From: Stutzerimonas kunmingensis
Lineage (GTDB): Bacteria > Pseudomonadota > Gammaproteobacteria > Pseudomonadales > Pseudomonadaceae
Length of the DNA stretch: 64,000 nt
Direction: 5' to 3'
Assembly (NCBI RefSeq): GCF_002929225.1
Contig: NZ_PISM01000004.1
Coordinates: 868,001-932,000 of the forward strand
Below are positions 27,276 to 35,222 of the stretch, in pieces. Under the pieces are notes generated by a model that was not told the DNA's origin, did not search any database, and was given only the letters and a program-made list of their open reading frames with translations. The position numbers and the translations under genes are program-made. The stretch's first letter is position 1, and each line of letters starts with the position of its first letter.

Positions 27276-27953
27276 TCAGGCGGTAGCGGCCTTGCCCATT
27301 TCCTTGAGCTTGGCGTTCATGCGCTGCTCGTCCGGCAGGATGCCCGCGACCGATGGCAATGCGAGCATGCGTGCATGATGTGCTGCGAGGTCGGGCCAGC
27401 GCTGCGCGTCGAGCTGTTCGCCACCGTGCGCCAGGTTGATCAGTTGGCAGGCGAGGGCGATGTCCGCCATCGACAGTTGGTTGCCGACGAGGAACTCCCG
27501 CCCGGCGAGTTGCTGCTCAAGGTAATCGAAATGCGGCGGTAGCTTCTGCTTCAGCGCGGCCTGCACCGCCTCTTCATTGCAGGCTTGACCGGCGGTCGGC
27601 TTGAGAATTCGGTTGCGGAAAACGGTAAAGGTGGTCAGTGGCGCCAGCTCGTAGTCCGCGTACTTTTCCAGCCAGCGGACCCGCCCGCGTTCCTGCGCGT
27701 TACCAGCGTAAAGGGCCGGCGTATCGGGATAGGCCTCCTCGAGGTACTGGCAGATCACGCTGGAGTCGGCGAGTGTGCAGTCGCCGTCCTTGAGTGCCGG
27801 GATGCGTCCCAGTGGATTGAGGGCCAGATACCATTGCGGAGGCGTGAAGGGCATGACCGTCTCTAGCTGATACTCGAGCCCCTTCTGCCTGAGGCACAGG
27901 CGCACCTTGCGCACGAACGGGGAGAGGGGAACGCCATACACGGTCAAGGTCAT
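27276..27953 (-). CDS. Glutathione S-transferase family protein
   Basis: 225 residues with a thioredoxin-like N-terminal domain. LTVYGVPLSPFVRKVRLCL carries the Ser active-site region, and NPLGRIPALKDGDCTLADSSVICQYLEE is the glutathione-binding cis-Pro and ESxxI-like motif. An all-helical C-terminal domain (about 90-215) follows. The substrate is unknown. Convergent with the DUF815 gene. Confidence 0.9.
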   Translation of the reverse strand: MTLTVYGVPLSPFVRKVRLCLRQKGLEYQLETVMPFTPPQWYLALNPLGRIPALKDGDCTLADSSVICQYLEEAYPDTPALYAGNAQERGRVRWLEKYADYELAPLTTFTVFRNRILKPTAGQACNEEAVQAALKQKLPPHFDYLEQQLAGREFLVGNQLSMADIALACQLINLAHGGEQLDAQRWPDLAAHHARMLALPSVAGILPDEQRMNAKLKEMGKAATA

Positions 27954-27989
27954 GGGATTTCTCCGTAGCAGATCAGGGCTGATGAGCGA

Positions 27990-28757
27990 TCAATAGACGT
28001 TGTTTTTCTTCCAGAGATCTTCGTCATCGAACGCCTTCATGCCTTCGGCGAGCTCGTTGGGCTCGTCTGTCTTGGGCACATCGTTCTTCAACACCAGAGC
28101 GTCGGCATGTGCGAGGAGGGCTTCCAGCTGTTTGAGCTGGCTCTGATAAGGCGCCGGTGCAGGTTGGCGGCGAATATGCTGAATGCCTCGTTCGAACGCC
28201 AGGCGTGCGCGTTGCGGCTGGTTCTGTTGCAGCGCAAGTTTTCCCAAGCCGGTGAAGAATTCGATGTGCAGGATAGCCAGCATGCGTTGGATGTCTTGCA
28301 CCCAGCGTTTGGCTTCGGCCTTATCGATCAGGCCGTCCTTGGTGGCGCGAACGATCTGGGCGTGGAGATCCTCGAGCATGAAGCGACTTTCCTTGGCCTG
28401 TGCTTCCGTCACGATCTGCCGCGGAGCATTGCGCATCTCGATCGCTTCGCCCTTGGCCAGCTCGGCCTGCAGCGCCTGCATTCGCGCGCTCAGTTTGTCA
28501 TTGCCCTTGTCCACCGGCCGCAGCCGTTCGCTCAGCGCAAGTTCGAGGCGGGTCAGCAATAGCTTCAGCGCGGGTGTCATCATCTGTCCCGGGAGTCCGT
28601 CGGACAGCTCCGCGCAGCGGCGGCAGCGGTCAGTGAGGTCAGCCCGTTTGCGGGCCTTTTCCAGATTGCCTTTTTCGACAATCTGAATGGTGTAGACGAT
28701 GCCGACCAGCAGGAACACACCGACCAGGATCAACGCAGTGATCATTAATGGAGACAC
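27990..28757 (-). CDS. Membrane-anchored helical protein of unknown function
   Basis: 255 residues from a GTG at 28757 with GAGGTG seven bases upstream; the long N-terminal extension of the open frame would run back over the tRNA promoter and is rejected. One membrane helix (about 6-25) is followed by a CRRC pair (about 47-50). The rest is a long helical cytoplasmic region with TPR-like character near 165-225 (FFTGLGKLALQQNQPQRARL). No family name is recognised. Confidence 0.72.
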   Translation of the reverse strand: MSPLMITALILVGVFLLVGIVYTIQIVEKGNLEKARKRADLTDRCRRCAELSDGLPGQMMTPALKLLLTRLELALSERLRPVDKGNDKLSARMQALQAELAKGEAIEMRNAPRQIVTEAQAKESRFMLEDLHAQIVRATKDGLIDKAEAKRWVQDIQRMLAILHIEFFTGLGKLALQQNQPQRARLAFERGIQHIRRQPAPAPYQSQLKQLEALLAHADALVLKNDVPKTDEPNELAEGMKAFDDEDLWKKNNVY

Positions 28758-28872
28758 TTGACTGCACCTCTCGAGCCGCTGGTTTTTCGCTTGAGTGTAG
28801 TGGCTTGATGATGTGGCCGATAGCTCTGCGTGCTGCCCGGATATGGCCTTCAAATTTTTTTTAAAACTATGC

Positions 28873-28901
28873 TTGACGACTCCCGAGGGCCTCCATAGAA
28901 T
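28873..28901 (+). promoter_or_regulatory. Sigma-70 promoter of the tRNA operon
   Basis: TTGACG, a 17-base spacer and TAGAAT, preceded by an A/T-run (about 28852-28868) resembling an UP element and followed by a GC-rich discriminator, as expected for a stable RNA promoter. It serves tRNA-Glu and tRNA-Gly. Confidence 0.8.
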
Positions 28902-28974
28902 GCGCGCCACTTGCAGCGTGAAGCACCAAACAGAGCGCGGCAAGCCGGAATGAAGCTTGTGGTTTCCGGGCAAC

Positions 28975-29050
28975 GTCCCCTTCGTCTAGTGGCCTAGGAC
29001 ACCGCCCTTTCACGGCGGTAACAGGGGTTCGAGTCCCCTAGGGGACGCCA
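28975..29050 (+). tRNA. tRNA-Glu (anticodon TTC)
   Basis: 76 bases. The acceptor stem GTCCCCT pairs with AGGGGAC and CCA is encoded (29048-29050). The anticodon stem CCGCC/GGCGG encloses CTTTCAC with TTC at 29009-29011. The T-loop GTTCGAGTC is intact. Confidence 0.98.
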
Positions 29051-29067
29051 TATTTGTTGTAGACAAC

Positions 29068-29143
<76 letters not shown>

Positions 29144-29187
29144 AATTCTCTTCGGTGACCTTTTCAAGGTGATCGAAGAAAGAAAAA

Positions 29188-29210
29188 AGCGACCTCAGGG
29201 TCGCTTTTTT
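29188..29210 (+). terminator. Rho-independent terminator of the tRNA operon
   Basis: AGCGACC-TCAG-GGTCGCT followed by a T-run; 44 bases after tRNA-Gly. Confidence 0.88.
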
Positions 29211-29366
29211 CGTTTCAGTCGATCCCTTTCAGATCTCAGTTCTTGCTGATCTTTATGCCCAGCGCCTGCGTGGCTTGCCATGCGCTGGCGCCGTCCGCTA
29301 CCTCAGGCCAGCCTACTGCATCGCGCGGCGGGCTGCCGGAGGAGGCTCAAGGTGGTGGGCGTCCCC

Positions 29367-29657
29367 TCAGGTGTATTTGGTGAAGATGCTGCGCACCCGT
29401 TCCAGGGTCTCGCCTGTATCTTGCGTCTGGTCGTGCAGCGCCTCTTCGATCAGGCAGGTCAGCATCAGTCGGTAGGCTTTGTCCAGCGCGCTACGAGCAG
29501 CGGAAAACTGCTGAGCGATGGCTTCGCAATCTTCGCCTCGCTTGATCATTGCCTGGATGCCGCGCACCTGCCCCTCGACTCTCGCTAAACGTTTCAGCAT
29601 GGCCTGCTGCTGGGCCTGCATCTCTGCGGATTCCACGGGGAGGGTCTGGTCATTCAT
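29367..29657 (-). CDS. CsoR/RcnR/CstR-family (DUF156) repressor
   Basis: 96 residues from the ATG at 29657 (GAGGTAGCCGC upstream). All-helical DUF156 fold with the DNA-contacting start MLKRLARVEGQVRGIQAMI. The ligand positions are unusual: Cys44 is the conserved first ligand. The second Cys, C68, sits one residue before the place where FrmR has its His, and the Cys of CsoR/CstR four residues later is missing. It therefore is neither a textbook copper CsoR nor CstR. Its neighbours are persulfide-metabolism genes, so a sulfur or thiol signal is inferred. An operator-like site lies 64 bases upstream. Confidence 0.85.
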   Translation of the reverse strand: MNDQTLPVESAEMQAQQQAMLKRLARVEGQVRGIQAMIKRGEDCEAIAQQFSAARSALDKAYRLMLTCLIEEALHDQTQDTGETLERVRSIFTKYT

Positions 29658-29720
29658 GCGGCTACCTCGACATGACTGGATGGAGAGCCTGCGAAGATTC
29701 CGATTAGGGTCGCGGCTCAT

Positions 29721-29736
29721 ATACGGGTAGGGGCAT
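29721..29736. promoter_or_regulatory. CsoR-type operator-like site A (degenerate)
   Basis: ATACGGGTAGGGGCAT, 13 of 16 positions identical to the site at 36110, in the promoter region of the CsoR-family gene. Probably an autoregulatory site. Confidence 0.45.
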
Positions 29737-29780
29737 GCTAGCGATGCCGCCGCTGGCGGCCAACTTCTTTCGGTCAGGGC

Positions 29781-29810
29781 TTGCCAAACAATATATAAAA
29801 AAATATATTG
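29781..29810 (+). promoter_or_regulatory. Promoter and overlapping AT-rich palindromic operator of the BigR-like gene
   Basis: TTGCCA (29781-29786), a 17-base spacer and TATATT (29804-29809) form a strong sigma-70 promoter 31 bases upstream of the ATG. A perfect inverted repeat CAATATAT-N6-ATATATTG (29789-29810) covers the spacer and -10 box, so a bound dimer would block RNA polymerase. AT-rich palindromes are the kind of site used by BigR/SqrR-type ArsR repressors. Confidence 0.75.
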
Positions 29811-29840
29811 TCATCATCTTAAGTGTTTGATCGCTGACCT

Positions 29841-30158
29841 ATGACTGCCGATCTGGATATCGAGCAACTGCGCGCCAATGCGGCGTCCGCGGGGGCTTTG
29901 CTGAAGGCTTTGGCCAACCCTGACCGCCTGTTGCTGCTTTGCCAGTTGTCGCTGGGCGAGCGCAACGTCTCCGAGCTGGAACAGCTGCTGGGCATTCAGC
30001 AGCCGACGCTGTCGCAGCAGCTCGCCGTATTGCGCCGGGAGGGGCTTGTTGCAACGCGCCGCGAAGGTAAGCAGGTCTACTACCGGATCAGCAGCGCTGA
30101 AGCATTGGCGGTGATCACGACGCTTTATCAGCTGTTCTGCGAAGGGGGCAAGCAATGA
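29841..30158 (+). CDS. ArsR-family dithiol repressor, BigR/SqrR/YgaV-like
   Basis: 105 residues, winged helix-turn-helix (recognition helix QQPTLSQQLAVLRREGLV). It carries the two cysteines that form the persulfide- or redox-sensing disulfide in BigR: C34 in LLLCQL and C100 in YQLFCE, next to the C-terminus. Metal-site residues of classical ArsR (CVC) are absent. It overlaps the first YeeE gene by 4 bases and lies opposite to the CsoR-family gene, so two thiol-type regulators share one intergenic region. Sulfide/persulfide sensing is inferred from the Cys pair and context. Confidence 0.87.
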   Translation: MTADLDIEQLRANAASAGALLKALANPDRLLLLCQLSLGERNVSELEQLLGIQQPTLSQQLAVLRREGLVATRREGKQVYYRISSAEALAVITTLYQLFCEGGKQ

Positions 30159-30589
30159 CCATCGACTGGATCAACTTCACACCTTGGGCGGCATTGGCTG
30201 GTGGTGTCCTCATCGGTGCCGCGGCCAGCTTGTTCGTCCTGCTCAATGGCCGAATCGCCGGGATCAGCGGGCTGCTTGCCAGCCTGCTGGAAACGGGGGG
30301 CGAGGGGCGAAGCGAAAAACTGTTGTTTCTGCTCGGCATCCTGCTCGCGCCGCTCCTGTGGATGCTGTTTGCCACCCTGCCAGCGATGGAGTTTCAGTCC
30401 GGCTGGATCGGTTTGCTGGTGGCCGGGATGTTGGTCGGCGTCGGTACTCGCTACGGCTCCGGTTGCACCAGTGGGCATGGGGTCTGCGGGATCTCGCGAC
30501 TGTCACCGCGCTCCATCGTGGCGACCGTGGCATTCATGGTCGCCGGCTTCGCCACGGTCTATGTACTACGTCATCTGTTGGGAGGCTGA
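30155..30589 (+). CDS. YeeE/YedE-family sulfur-transport half protein (1)
   Basis: 144 residues with four membrane helices, the first half of a YeeE-type transporter. The hallmark Cys-rich motif [18 protein letters not shown] is at about 101-118. YeeE family proteins import thiosulfate, and BigR-linked ones are implicated in handling sulfur species. ATGA overlap with the BigR-like gene; the partner half follows 2 bases later. Confidence 0.88.
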   Translation: MTIDWINFTPWAALAGGVLIGAAASLFVLLNGRIAGISGLLASLLETGGEGRSEKLLFLLGILLAPLLWMLFATLPAMEFQSGWIGLLVAGMLVGVGTRYGSGCTSGHGVCGISRLSPRSIVATVAFMVAGFATVYVLRHLLGG

Positions 30590-30591
30590 GC

Positions 30592-31011
30592 ATGCGCAAG
30601 TTGACTTCATTTGCTGCTGGTCTGCTATTCGGGCTGGGGCTGCTGCTTTCCGGAATGGCCAACCCGGCCAAGGTCATCGGTTTCCTTGATCTGGCGGGCG
30701 CCTGGGATCCCTCGTTGGCGCTGGTGATGGTCGGTGCCATCGCTACGGCGCTGGTGCCTTTCACCTGGGCGAGGAAACACGAGCGCTCTTTGCTCGATGC
30801 GCCGATGCAGCTGCCAACCAAGCGCGAGCTGGATGGCAGGCTGATCGGTGGCAGTCTGCTGTTCGGTGTGGGCTGGGGAATCGCCGGCATCTGTCCGGGC
30901 CCGGCCGTCGCCATGCTGCTCGGCGGGCACTGGCAGGTCGTGCTTTTCGTTCTCGCCATGCTTGGCGGAATGCTGTTGTTCTCCGCGCTGGAACGCCGGC
31001 GCGCTTGCTGA
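30592..31011 (+). CDS. YeeE/YedE-family sulfur-transport half protein (2)
   Basis: 139 residues with four membrane helices; the longer open frame is rejected in favour of the ATG at 30592 with GGAGG upstream. The motif GVGWGIAGICPGPAVA with its conserved Cys is the second-half signature of YeeE. The two halves resemble one full-length YeeE split into two genes. It begins GLGLLLSGMANPAKVIGFLD, typical of the DUF6691 family. Confidence 0.88.
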   Translation: MRKLTSFAAGLLFGLGLLLSGMANPAKVIGFLDLAGAWDPSLALVMVGAIATALVPFTWARKHERSLLDAPMQLPTKRELDGRLIGGSLLFGVGWGIAGICPGPAVAMLLGGHWQVVLFVLAMLGGMLLFSALERRRAC

Positions 31012-31024
31012 CCGGGAGGTCTTT

Positions 31025-31225
31025 ATGAAAGTCAACGTTGGAACCATTGATCGGGCACTGCGCATCGTTGTCGGCTTGGTGCTTATCGGTCTGAGCCTGG
31101 GCGGCGTGATCGGTGCCTGGGGCTGGATCGGTCTGTTGCCGCTGGCGACTGGCATCTTCCGTTTCTGCCCAGCCTATACGCTGCTCGGTATCAAGACTTG
31201 CAAGGCGTGCGATTCCAAGTCCTGA
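31025..31225 (+). CDS. DUF2892 small membrane protein
   Basis: 66 residues, two membrane helices, starting MKVNVGTIDRALRIVVGL, the DUF2892 pattern also found as the membrane tail of the YgaP rhodanese. Three Cys sit near the C-terminus (FCPAY, KTCKAC), suited to thiol chemistry. Last gene of the BigR-like operon. Confidence 0.86.
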   Translation: MKVNVGTIDRALRIVVGLVLIGLSLGGVIGAWGWIGLLPLATGIFRFCPAYTLLGIKTCKACDSKS

Positions 31226-31251
31226 GAGTCTGCGAAGCTCCACAGCAAAAA

Positions 31252-31278
31252 GGCCGACATCGATGTCGGCCTTTTTTT
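31252..31278. terminator. Bidirectional terminator between the two sulfur operons
   Basis: GGCCGACA-TCGA-TGTCGGCC flanked by A-tract and T-tract, serving the DUF2892 gene (+) and the rhodanese gene (-), which converge here. Confidence 0.9.
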
Positions 31279-31298
31279 GTCTGCGCGCTGCGGTCCGG

Positions 31299-31679
31299 CT
31301 ATTCGAAACTGGGCAGGCTCGGCTTCACAACGGGCTTGTTCGCGCTGACCCAGGCGTCGAACCCGCCAGCGATCGACTGGACATGCAGGTAGCCCATGTC
31401 CTGCAGCGCTGCTGCGGACAGTGCGGCGCGACCGCTGGTCTTGCAATAGAGCACGATGTTCATGTCGCGCGCGGCGAGTTCCGGTGTGCCGCTGAGCTTG
31501 AACTCCAGCAGCCCCCGCGGAATGTTGAGGGCGCCGGCGATATGGCCCTCACGAAACTCATCCGCCTCGCGCACGTCGATCAGCACGTCCGCTGCCTGGA
31601 TCGCGGCGTCGGCATCCGCGACTGCGACTTCCTGTACGTGGGCCCGGGCCAGTTCGACGAGGTCATGTGCGTTCTTCAT
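31299..31679 (-). CDS. Rhodanese-domain sulfurtransferase
   Basis: 126 residues from the ATG at 31679 with AAGGAG upstream. Single rhodanese domain: VLIDVREADEFREGHIAGALNI region, catalytic C79 in the loop CKTSGRA, and GGFDAW near the end. No signal peptide, so cytosolic. Its start overlaps the SulP stop (ATGA), making it the last gene of the dioxygenase-SQR-SulP-rhodanese operon. It probably passes persulfide sulfur between glutathione and other acceptors. Confidence 0.92.
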   Translation of the reverse strand: MKNAHDLVELARAHVQEVAVADADAAIQAADVLIDVREADEFREGHIAGALNIPRGLLEFKLSGTPELAARDMNIVLYCKTSGRAALSAAALQDMGYLHVQSIAGGFDAWVSANKPVVKPSLPSFE

Positions 31680-33454
31680 CCTGCGTTCTCCTTGATGTTG
31701 CCAAAACATTCGCGCTGCCGTTCACGGGCATGGTGGGTGGTGTCCGGGTCCAGTGCGAGCAGCGCTTCGTACTGGCTGATGAAAACCTGACCGCCCAAAT
31801 GAGCGAGGAAATCAGTGTTCCGTAATCGGTCCATGACCGGCCCCTTGACCTCGGAAAGATGGAGCTGGATGCCTGCGGTGTGCAGGCGGGCCGTGATGGC
31901 CTCAAGACTCTCCAGAGCGCTGGCGTCGATCAGGTTCACGCCTGGGCACATCAGCACCAGGTGCTCGGCCTGCGGGTAGCGCCCGATCAGCTCGGCGACG
32001 CGGTCTTCGAGGAAGCGCGCATTGGGGAAATACAGGCTCTCGTCGACGCGCACCGAGAGCACCCTCGGGCTCTGTATTACGGCGAAGCGCTCGATGTTGC
32101 GAAAATGTTCGCTACCCGGCAGCTGGCCGACCACGGCAATATGCGGCTGGCTGGTGCGCCAGAGAAACAGCAACAGCGATAGGCCGACACCGAGCAGGAT
32201 GCCGCTTTCCACGCCGATCAGCAGCACACCGAGCATGGTGGCAGCCATGGCCGCGGCGTCCTGTCGGGAGTAGCGCCAGGTGCGGCGCAGGGCGGAGAGG
32301 TCCACCAGGCTGAGCACAGCGACAATGATCGTCGCGGCCAGTACCGCGTGTGGCAGATTGCGGAACAGTGGCGTGAACAGCAGCACGGTGAGGCCGATGC
32401 CCACTGCGGTCAGCGCACCAGCCAGCGGCGTCTGTGCGCCAGCATCGAAGTTGACCACCGAGCGGGCGAAGCCGCCGGTTACCGGAAAGCCACCACTGAG
32501 GGCCGCGGCGACATTGGCGCCGCCAAGCGCGATCAGTTCCTGGTTAGGCTCGATGCGTTCGCGGCGCTTGGCCGCCAGGGTCTGCGCCACGGAAACCGAC
32601 TCGACGAAGCCGACCAGGCTGATCAGCACCGCCGCAGGCAGCAGTTGCAGTGCTAGCGTCATATCCAGCGTCGGCAGCCTCATGCTGGGTAGGCCGCCAG
32701 GCACCGCACCGACTACCCGCACGCCGGCATCGGCGAGCTGAAAGACGCTGACCGCCGCTATCGCCAGCAGCAAGGCGGCGACCGGCCCGATCTTGCTCAG
32801 CGTGCCGGCGATATGCGGACTCATACCCAAACGCTGCAGCCAAGTGGAGAGGCGGCTGCGCACCAGGTAGAGAAATAGCAGGCTCGTCGTGCCGACGATG
32901 AACGTCGGCAGATGCATTTGCGACAACGCTCCGAGCAGGCCCAAAACCAGCTCCACGGCGTTTTCACCTCCGGTTGAGATGCCGAGGATGTGCTTGAGCT
33001 GGCCGAGAGCGATGAGGATGCCCGAAGCGCTGATGAAGCCGGAAATCACCGGATGGCTGAGGAAATTCGCCAGAAAGCCCAGGCGCAGCACGGCCATGAG
33101 CAGCAGCACCGCGCCGGAGAGCAGCGCCAGCAGCATGGCCGCGCCTGCATATTCCGCGCTACCCGGGGCGAACAACGGTCCCAAGGCGGCCGCAGTCATC
33201 AGCGATACCACTGCCACCGGGCCGACTGCCAGGGTGCGACTGGTGCCGAACAGGGTATAGGCGATCAGCGGCAGCATGCTGGCGTACAGGCCGGTCACTG
33301 GCGGCAGGCCGGCGAGCATGGCGTAGGCGAGGCTCTGCGGGATCAGCATCAGCGTTACGATCAGCGCGGCCAGGCTGTCCTTGGCCGCGGCCGCGCGATC
33401 ATAGTGCCTGACCCACTCCAATATGGGCATGTAGCGGGCCAAGCGCTGCTTCAT
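31676..33454 (-). CDS. SulP-family anion transporter with STAS domain
   Basis: 592 residues from the ATG at 33454, which overlaps the preceding stop by 4 bases. About 11 membrane helices include the SulP signature LIPQSLAYAMLAGLPPVTGLYAS region near 40-60. A C-terminal STAS domain follows (about 430-570, with VLMCPGVNLIDASALESLE). It is expected to move sulfate, sulfite or bicarbonate. In this operon, export of the sulfite or thiosulfate produced by persulfide oxidation is plausible. Confidence 0.92.
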   Translation of the reverse strand: MKQRLARYMPILEWVRHYDRAAAAKDSLAALIVTLMLIPQSLAYAMLAGLPPVTGLYASMLPLIAYTLFGTSRTLAVGPVAVVSLMTAAALGPLFAPGSAEYAGAAMLLALLSGAVLLLMAVLRLGFLANFLSHPVISGFISASGILIALGQLKHILGISTGGENAVELVLGLLGALSQMHLPTFIVGTTSLLFLYLVRSRLSTWLQRLGMSPHIAGTLSKIGPVAALLLAIAAVSVFQLADAGVRVVGAVPGGLPSMRLPTLDMTLALQLLPAAVLISLVGFVESVSVAQTLAAKRRERIEPNQELIALGGANVAAALSGGFPVTGGFARSVVNFDAGAQTPLAGALTAVGIGLTVLLFTPLFRNLPHAVLAATIIVAVLSLVDLSALRRTWRYSRQDAAAMAATMLGVLLIGVESGILLGVGLSLLLFLWRTSQPHIAVVGQLPGSEHFRNIERFAVIQSPRVLSVRVDESLYFPNARFLEDRVAELIGRYPQAEHLVLMCPGVNLIDASALESLEAITARLHTAGIQLHLSEVKGPVMDRLRNTDFLAHLGGQVFISQYEALLALDPDTTHHARERQRECFGNIKENAG

Positions 33455-35199
33455 CCCTTCTTCTCCTGGGTGAAGTCGCAAGCGTCGGGTGCCTCGGCCG
33501 GGCGCGGTTCGAAGTCCAGATGCTTCGGCTCGGCCAGCCATTCATGGCCCTTGAGCATCATCTCGAAGTAGATCGACGGCATCCATTGGGTCTTCAGCTT
33601 CCAGGCCAGGCGGCGCGGCACTTTCGGGTCGAGCGGGAACGTCGGCAGCAGCTTTCCGCCATAGCCGAACTCGGCGAGGATCACCTTGCCGTGCTCGACG
33701 GTCAGCGGGCAGGAGCCGTAACCATCGTAGATCGCCCGCGGGCCGCTGCCCTTGAGCACACTCAGCACGTTTTCGGCGACCACCGGTGCCTGTTTGCGCA
33801 CCGCTGCTGCGGTCTTGGCGTTGGGCGCGGAACACACATCGCCGAGGCTGAAAACGTTGCCGAAGCGCGGATGCCGAAGCGTCTCGTGCTCGGCCTCGAA
33901 CCAGCCGTCGGCGTTGGCCAGGGCGCTGTGGCGAATGAAGTCCGGTGCGTGCTGCGGTGGCACCATGTGCAGCAGATCGAACTCACGCTCCACCGTGGTA
34001 CTTTGCCCGGCGCTGTCGGTCACCTTGAACCAGGCCTTGCGCGCCGGTCCGTCGACAGCCACCAGATTGTGGTTGAAGTTCAGCCGCGCGCCGTAGCGCT
34101 CGACGTACTGCATCAGCGCGGGCACGAAGTCTGCGACGCCGAACAGCACCGCGCCAGCCGAACAGAAGTCGACCTCGATATCCTTCAGTACGCCTTGCTG
34201 GCGCCAGTGATCGCAGGACAGGTACAGCGCCTTCTGCGGTGCGCCGGCGCACTTGATCGGCATGGGTGGCTGGGTGAATAGCGCCTTGCCGCCGCGCAGG
34301 TTCTGCACCAGTTGCCAGGTGTAGGGCGCCAGTTCGAAGGCGTAATTCGAGGTCACGCCGAACTTGCCGAGGCTGTCGCGGGCGCCTTCGATGGCGTCCC
34401 AGTCGAGGCTCAGGCCCGGGCAGACCACCAGCGCTCGATAGCCGATGCGGCTGCCGTCTTCGAGCACCACTTGCTGGTGCTCCGGCTCGAAGGCTTCGGC
34501 AGCCGCGCGGATCCATTGCGCCTTGGACGGAATGCAGCGACTCATCGCGCGCTCGGTGGCGGCGCGGTCGAACACGCCGGCGCCTACCAGCGTCCAGCCG
34601 GGCTGATAGTAGTGTTGCTCACGGGGTTCGATGATTGCGACGCGCAGTTCGGGGGCGCGCTTGAGCAAACTGGCTGTCACGGCGCAGCCGGCCGCGCCGC
34701 CGCCAATCACCAGCACGTCGTAGCGCGGCGTGACGGCGAATTTCGAAGCACCCGGTAGCGGCAGATCGGTTGTCGACTGCCAGTAACCCTGCATGCGTGG
34801 CAGCAGGCCGCTGAGGTCGTAACTGGCTTGCTGGGCTGTCTGCAGCAACACCTGCGGGTCGAGGTGATGGGCCTCGGCCAGTGCCCAGAGCGAGGCCGAG
34901 CGTGTCCCGGTGCGACAGAATGCCAGTGCTGGCCCCTTGATCCGCGCCAGTAGCGCTCGGAAGGCCGCGACGTCGGCATCAGTGATCTGCCCGGATACGA
35001 CCGGTAGATGATGGTACTCAAGGCCGGACGCCTCGGCGGCGGTGCGCATGGCCTCGCTGGACGGCTGGCCTTCGTCCTCGTTGTCCGGGCGGTTGTTGAT
35101 GACGCAGCGAAATCCGCTGCCGGCCAGCAGCGCCATGTCCGCCGGTTGCAACTGGGCAGCGACGGAGATGAAAGGGGTCAGTCGTTTTATTGTTTGCAT
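33451..35199 (-). CDS. DUF442 phosphatase-like domain fused to sulfide:quinone oxidoreductase
   Basis: 582 residues from the ATG at 35199 (GGAGG eight bases upstream; a GTG at 35214 overlaps that site). Residues 1-130 are a DUF442 (TIGR01244) domain with the loop FCRTGTRS (C95). Residues ~160-560 are an FAD flavoprotein (VIGGGAAG, 166-171) of the type II SQR group: C317 in PIKCAGAPQ and C456 in GDVCSAPNAKTAAAV match the two redox cysteines of human SQOR. It oxidises sulfide to persulfide and passes electrons to quinone. DUF442 in Xylella Blh is fused to the dioxygenase instead. Confidence 0.9.
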   Translation of the reverse strand: MQTIKRLTPFISVAAQLQPADMALLAGSGFRCVINNRPDNEDEGQPSSEAMRTAAEASGLEYHHLPVVSGQITDADVAAFRALLARIKGPALAFCRTGTRSASLWALAEAHHLDPQVLLQTAQQASYDLSGLLPRMQGYWQSTTDLPLPGASKFAVTPRYDVLVIGGGAAGCAVTASLLKRAPELRVAIIEPREQHYYQPGWTLVGAGVFDRAATERAMSRCIPSKAQWIRAAAEAFEPEHQQVVLEDGSRIGYRALVVCPGLSLDWDAIEGARDSLGKFGVTSNYAFELAPYTWQLVQNLRGGKALFTQPPMPIKCAGAPQKALYLSCDHWRQQGVLKDIEVDFCSAGAVLFGVADFVPALMQYVERYGARLNFNHNLVAVDGPARKAWFKVTDSAGQSTTVEREFDLLHMVPPQHAPDFIRHSALANADGWFEAEHETLRHPRFGNVFSLGDVCSAPNAKTAAAVRKQAPVVAENVLSVLKGSGPRAIYDGYGSCPLTVEHGKVILAEFGYGGKLLPTFPLDPKVPRRLAWKLKTQWMPSIYFEMMLKGHEWLAEPKHLDFEPRPAEAPDACDFTQEKKG

Positions 35200-35222
35200 G
35201 TCGACGTCCTCCACGCTTGGGG

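Noticed and set aside
29236..29340. Minus-strand stretch reading like the C-terminal end of a protein (ending ALGIKISKN)
   Set aside because: No start codon, a stop just upstream, and no family recognised. It may be a gene remnant after the tRNA terminator, but it cannot be supported.
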